This document shows positions 5,311 to 7,558 of a stretch of 7,558 nt of DNA, piece after piece. A model generated the notes under the pieces. It saw nothing but the letters and a program-made list of their open reading frames with translations, made no database searches and had not been told where the DNA came from. Location: positions 1-7,558 of the forward strand of contig CAMWHX010000045.1 of assembly GCA_947174155.1 (NCBI GenBank), written 5' to 3'. Within the stretch, counting starts at the first letter, position 1. Each line of letters starts with the position of its first letter. Origin of the DNA: an uncultured Porphyromonadaceae bacterium. Lineage in GTDB: Bacteria; Bacteroidota; Bacteroidia; Bacteroidales; Muribaculaceae. Both the position numbers and the translations under genes were made by a program.

Positions 5311-7137
5311 TTCCATAAGCTCCAGAAGTCGCATCTCGACCTCGTCGATACGCTCCCCGATCTCTCCGAGTCGTTTCCCTGCGGCTGTAATCTCCTCGAC
5401 AGACAGAGATCCTGTGCTAAGACCGGTTTCAAGTTCCCCTTTCTCGTTTTCAAGGGTCGACAGTTCCGCCTCAAGTGATTCCATCTCCCTCTTCTCCTTG
5501 TAGGAGAGACGGGGCTTGCGCCCTGCGCGTCTGGTGTCGACTTCCCCGGTCGTCGCTCCCTGCGTGGCCCCGCTTCGCATTGCTTTGGCCGCCTCAGCTT
5601 CTTTAAGCTCCGCTTCAAGACGACGTTTCTCCCTCTCCTCCTCCTCCACACAGTGTCGATAGGTCGAATAGTCTCCCGGAAAATCCCTGACACTTCCGTC
5701 CCCCTGAAGCACAAACAGATGATCCACAATTCTGTCCAGGAAGAAACGGTCATGACTCACCACGATCACACACCCCTGAAACGAAGCGAGATAATTCTCC
5801 AAGATGGAGAGTGTCATGATATCAAGGTCGTTTGTCGGCTCGTCAAGGATAAGGAAATTCGGTTGGCGCATCAGCACGGTGGCCAGATAGAGACGGCGCC
5901 GCTCCCCTCCGCTCAGTTTTGCGATATACTTCTGCTGAGTGGCGGGAGAGAAGAGGAAGTGGTTGAGAAACTGCTGCGCTGTCAGAGTCGTCTTATCGTC
6001 GATACGTACAGTCTCGGCTATCTCACGCACGGCGTCGATGACCTTCTTGTTTTCATCGAAATCGGTCATACCCTCCTGGCGGTAATAACCCCAGCGCACG
6101 GTCGTGCCTATATCGAAACCACCCGCATCAGGCTGCACCTCCCCGAGGAGCATCTTGATGAAAGTCGACTTTCCGACTCCGTTCGGACCTACGATTCCGA
6201 CCTTCTCGCGTCGGGCGAAGTCATACGACCAATCGCGCAGTATCACCTTCTCCCCGAAACTCTTGCTGACACCGCGCGCCTCGAAGATCTTCGATCCGAT
6301 ATAAGAGGACTTGACGGCAAGATTGACCGACTCCTCACGCAGGTTGACACGCGATCTCTTTTCCAACTCATGGAAGTTGTCGATACGATATTTCGCCTTC
6401 GATCCGCGGGCCTGCGGCTGACGCCTCATCCACTCCAGTTCCGTGCGCAGCAGATTGCGCACCTTGGCCAGTTCGGCGCTCATATTGTCGATGCGCTCCT
6501 GACGCTTACGCAGGTAGTAGTCGTAGTTGCCGTCGTAGGTGAAGACCTGCTCGCGGTCTATTTCGAGGATCTTGTTGCAGACCTTGTCGAGGAAGTAGCG
6601 GTCATGCGTCACCATCAGCAGCGTCACGCGCTGACGCGAAAGGTATTTTTCGAGCCACTCGATGATCTCGATGTCAAGATGGTTGGTAGGCTCATCAAGG
6701 ATAAGGAAATCCGCCTCCGACAGAAGCACTTTCGCCAGCGCCGCGCGCTTTACCTGCCCTCCCGACAGCACCCCCATAGGGGAGTCCAGATAGTCGCCCA
6801 GTCCAAACTGTGTCAGCATCTGCCGGGCCTGATCCGGCCCGGCGTAGTCCTCCTCGTCGCGACGCTCGGGCGTAGCGTAACCGAGGAGGGACTGCGCGGG
6901 GTCGAAGACCGGGTTTTGGGGCAGATACCCCACCCGAATACCGTCGGAGAGCACGATTCGGCCCGAGTCATAGTCGCCGTGTCCGCAAAGTATCTCCAGA
7001 AGAGTCGTCTTCCCCGCTCCGTTGCAGGCCACGACTCCGATCTTGTCACCCTCGTAAATTCCGAGTGTGACGTCGGCAAAAAGCATACGGTCACCAATCG
7101 ACTTGGTGAGCCCTTCTATCTGGAGTACACTTCCCAT
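5296..7137 (-). CDS. uup: ABC-F ATPase of the Uup type
   Basis: This 613-residue protein has two ABC domains in tandem and no membrane segments, so it is a soluble ABC-F ATPase, not a transporter. Domain 1: Walker A ACNGAGKT at 37-44, LSGGQ at 124-128, DEPTNHLD at 148-155 with catalytic E149, and THDR at 177-180. Domain 2: Walker A GPNGVGKS at 317-324, LSGGE at 408-412, DEPTNDLD at 432-439 with E433, and SHDR at 461-464. The linker holds EWMRRQPQARGSKAKYRI at about 235-252, a Uup-type interdomain signature. The C-terminal extension (about 497-613) is highly charged, includes RKPRLSYKEKRE and is predicted coiled coil, as in Uup, where it binds DNA. Uup is linked to ribosome function and precise transposon excision in E. 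coli. The ATG at 7137 has AAAGGA upstream. ridA lies 62 bases upstream on the same strand. Confidence 0.94.
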   Translation of the reverse strand: MGSVLQIEGLTKSIGDRMLFADVTLGIYEGDKIGVVACNGAGKTTLLEILCGHGDYDSGRIVLSDGIRVGYLPQNPVFDPAQSLLGYATPERRDEEDYAGPDQARQMLTQFGLGDYLDSPMGVLSGGQVKRAALAKVLLSEADFLILDEPTNHLDIEIIEWLEKYLSRQRVTLLMVTHDRYFLDKVCNKILEIDREQVFTYDGNYDYYLRKRQERIDNMSAELAKVRNLLRTELEWMRRQPQARGSKAKYRIDNFHELEKRSRVNLREESVNLAVKSSYIGSKIFEARGVSKSFGEKVILRDWSYDFARREKVGIVGPNGVGKSTFIKMLLGEVQPDAGGFDIGTTVRWGYYRQEGMTDFDENKKVIDAVREIAETVRIDDKTTLTAQQFLNHFLFSPATQQKYIAKLSGGERRRLYLATVLMRQPNFLILDEPTNDLDIMTLSILENYLASFQGCVIVVSHDRFFLDRIVDHLFVLQGDGSVRDFPGDYSTYRHCVEEEEREKRRLEAELKEAEAAKAMRSGATQGATTGEVDTRRAGRKPRLSYKEKREMESLEAELSTLENEKGELETGLSTGSLSVEEITAAGKRLGEIGERIDEVEMRLLELMELGEA

Positions 7138-7146
7138 TTTTCAGCT

Positions 7147-7152
7147 TCCTTT
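7147..7152 (-). promoter_or_regulatory. Ribosome binding site of uup
   Basis: Read on the minus strand this is AAAGGA, 9 bases before the ATG at 7137. It supports that start and is one of the few recognisable Shine-Dalgarno-like sequences in the window. Confidence 0.45.
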
Positions 7153-7199
7153 ATGATTCTTGTGGGCCGGATTCTTAGACAGTATTCGATTGTTTATGC

Positions 7200-7558
7200 T
7201 CAGATAGCGGCGATAACCTCAATCTCCACGAGAGCTTGCTTCGGAAGCTCCTTGACAGCGAAGGCGCAGCGAGCGGGATAGACCTTCTGGAAGTGCTCGG
7301 CATAGACATCGTTCATAGCGCCGAAGAGCGACATATCGGCGAGCAGTACGGTAGTCTTTACCACGTTGTCAAGAGTAGCACCGGCCTCAGCCAGGATAGC
7401 CTTGATGTTTTCGATCGACTGGTTGGTCTGGGCCTTGATGTCAGCGGGCATCTCGCCGGTGGCGGCGTTGATGGGGAGCTGACCGGAAACGAAGATGAGG
7501 TTGCCGGCCTTGACAGCCTGGCTGTAAGGACCGATAGCGCCGGGAGCGGCATTGGAGT
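7200..7558 (-). CDS. ridA: RidA family reactive intermediate deaminase, first codons beyond the right edge
   Basis: RidA hydrolyses reactive enamine/imine intermediates released by PLP enzymes such as threonine dehydratase to 2-oxo acids, protecting other PLP enzymes. 118 codons are visible, in frame from 7556 ([19 protein letters not shown]) to the TGA at 7200. An internal ATG at 7451 is not the start, because the frame upstream encodes the conserved IGPYSQAV and [16 protein letters not shown] blocks. The C-terminal [23 protein letters not shown] contains the Arg equivalent to E. coli Arg105, which binds the substrate carboxylate and marks the catalytically active RidA subfamily. The usual length is about 125 residues, so only about 7-10 are missing. 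uup begins 62 bases downstream on the same strand, so they could be co-transcribed, although their functions are not obviously linked. Confidence 0.94.
   Translation of the reverse strand, partial: SNAAPGAIGPYSQAVKAGNLIFVSGQLPINAATGEMPADIKAQTNQSIENIKAILAEAGATLDNVVKTTVLLADMSLFGAMNDVYAEHFQKVYPARCAFAVKELPKQALVEIEVIAAI

Noticed and set aside
5653..7281. A 542-codon open frame on the plus strand opposite uup and the end of ridA.
   Set aside because: It is wholly antisense to two well-identified genes, its translation has no recognisable domain and is rich in His, Arg, Leu and Val in the way expected from the complement of GC-rich coding sequence.
1..7558. A novel defence, secretion or mobile system in the window.
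   Set aside because: Every sizeable coding region belongs to a known family, mostly housekeeping; the only non-standard elements are the palindrome and small sequence variants, which do not amount to a new system.

Overview
The window looks like chromosomal DNA from a Bacteroidales bacterium with moderately high GC, perhaps of the Muribaculaceae type. The reasons are the protein styles (a Bacteroidota-like PriA, a Uup-type ABC-F ATPase, a short SUF-associated MIP18/DUF59 protein, PorT-like outer-membrane barrels), the general lack of strong Shine-Dalgarno sequences, and a TAnnTTTG-type -7 promoter element. The genus is a guess. Most of the window is ordinary housekeeping content. I found no tRNA, rRNA, CRISPR array, transposase, phage gene or defence system.

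Layout. On the minus strand, from about 3243 down to 1, two related outer-membrane beta-barrel genes (3243-2599 and 2559-1948) are followed after only 12 bases by priA (1935 to the left edge, cut off at its 3' end). They look like one transcription unit reading leftward from a promoter near 3320. A 200-base intergenic region separates this unit from a rightward group: a MIP18/DUF59 iron-sulfur assembly protein (3444-3848), an LpxH-type UDP-2,3-diacylglucosamine diphosphatase (3936-4673) and a GNAT acetyltransferase (4720-5310). The gap between the DUF59 gene and lpxH is almost entirely filled by a perfect 31-bp inverted repeat built from heptanucleotide units. The GNAT gene runs tail-to-tail into a minus-strand uup-like ABC-F gene (7137-5296), and their ends overlap by 15 bp. 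Upstream of uup on the same strand is ridA (7558-7200, missing only its first few codons at the right edge).

Functionally the genes cover replication restart (PriA), envelope biogenesis (LpxH in lipid A synthesis, two small barrels), iron-sulfur assembly (DUF59), ribosome- or DNA-associated ATPase activity (Uup) and metabolite damage control (RidA). They do not form one pathway. The points most worth a second look are a Cys-to-Trp change at a normally zinc-binding position of PriA, the heptamer palindrome directly in front of lpxH, the tandem barrel paralogues joined to priA, and the N-terminal extension of the DUF59 protein.
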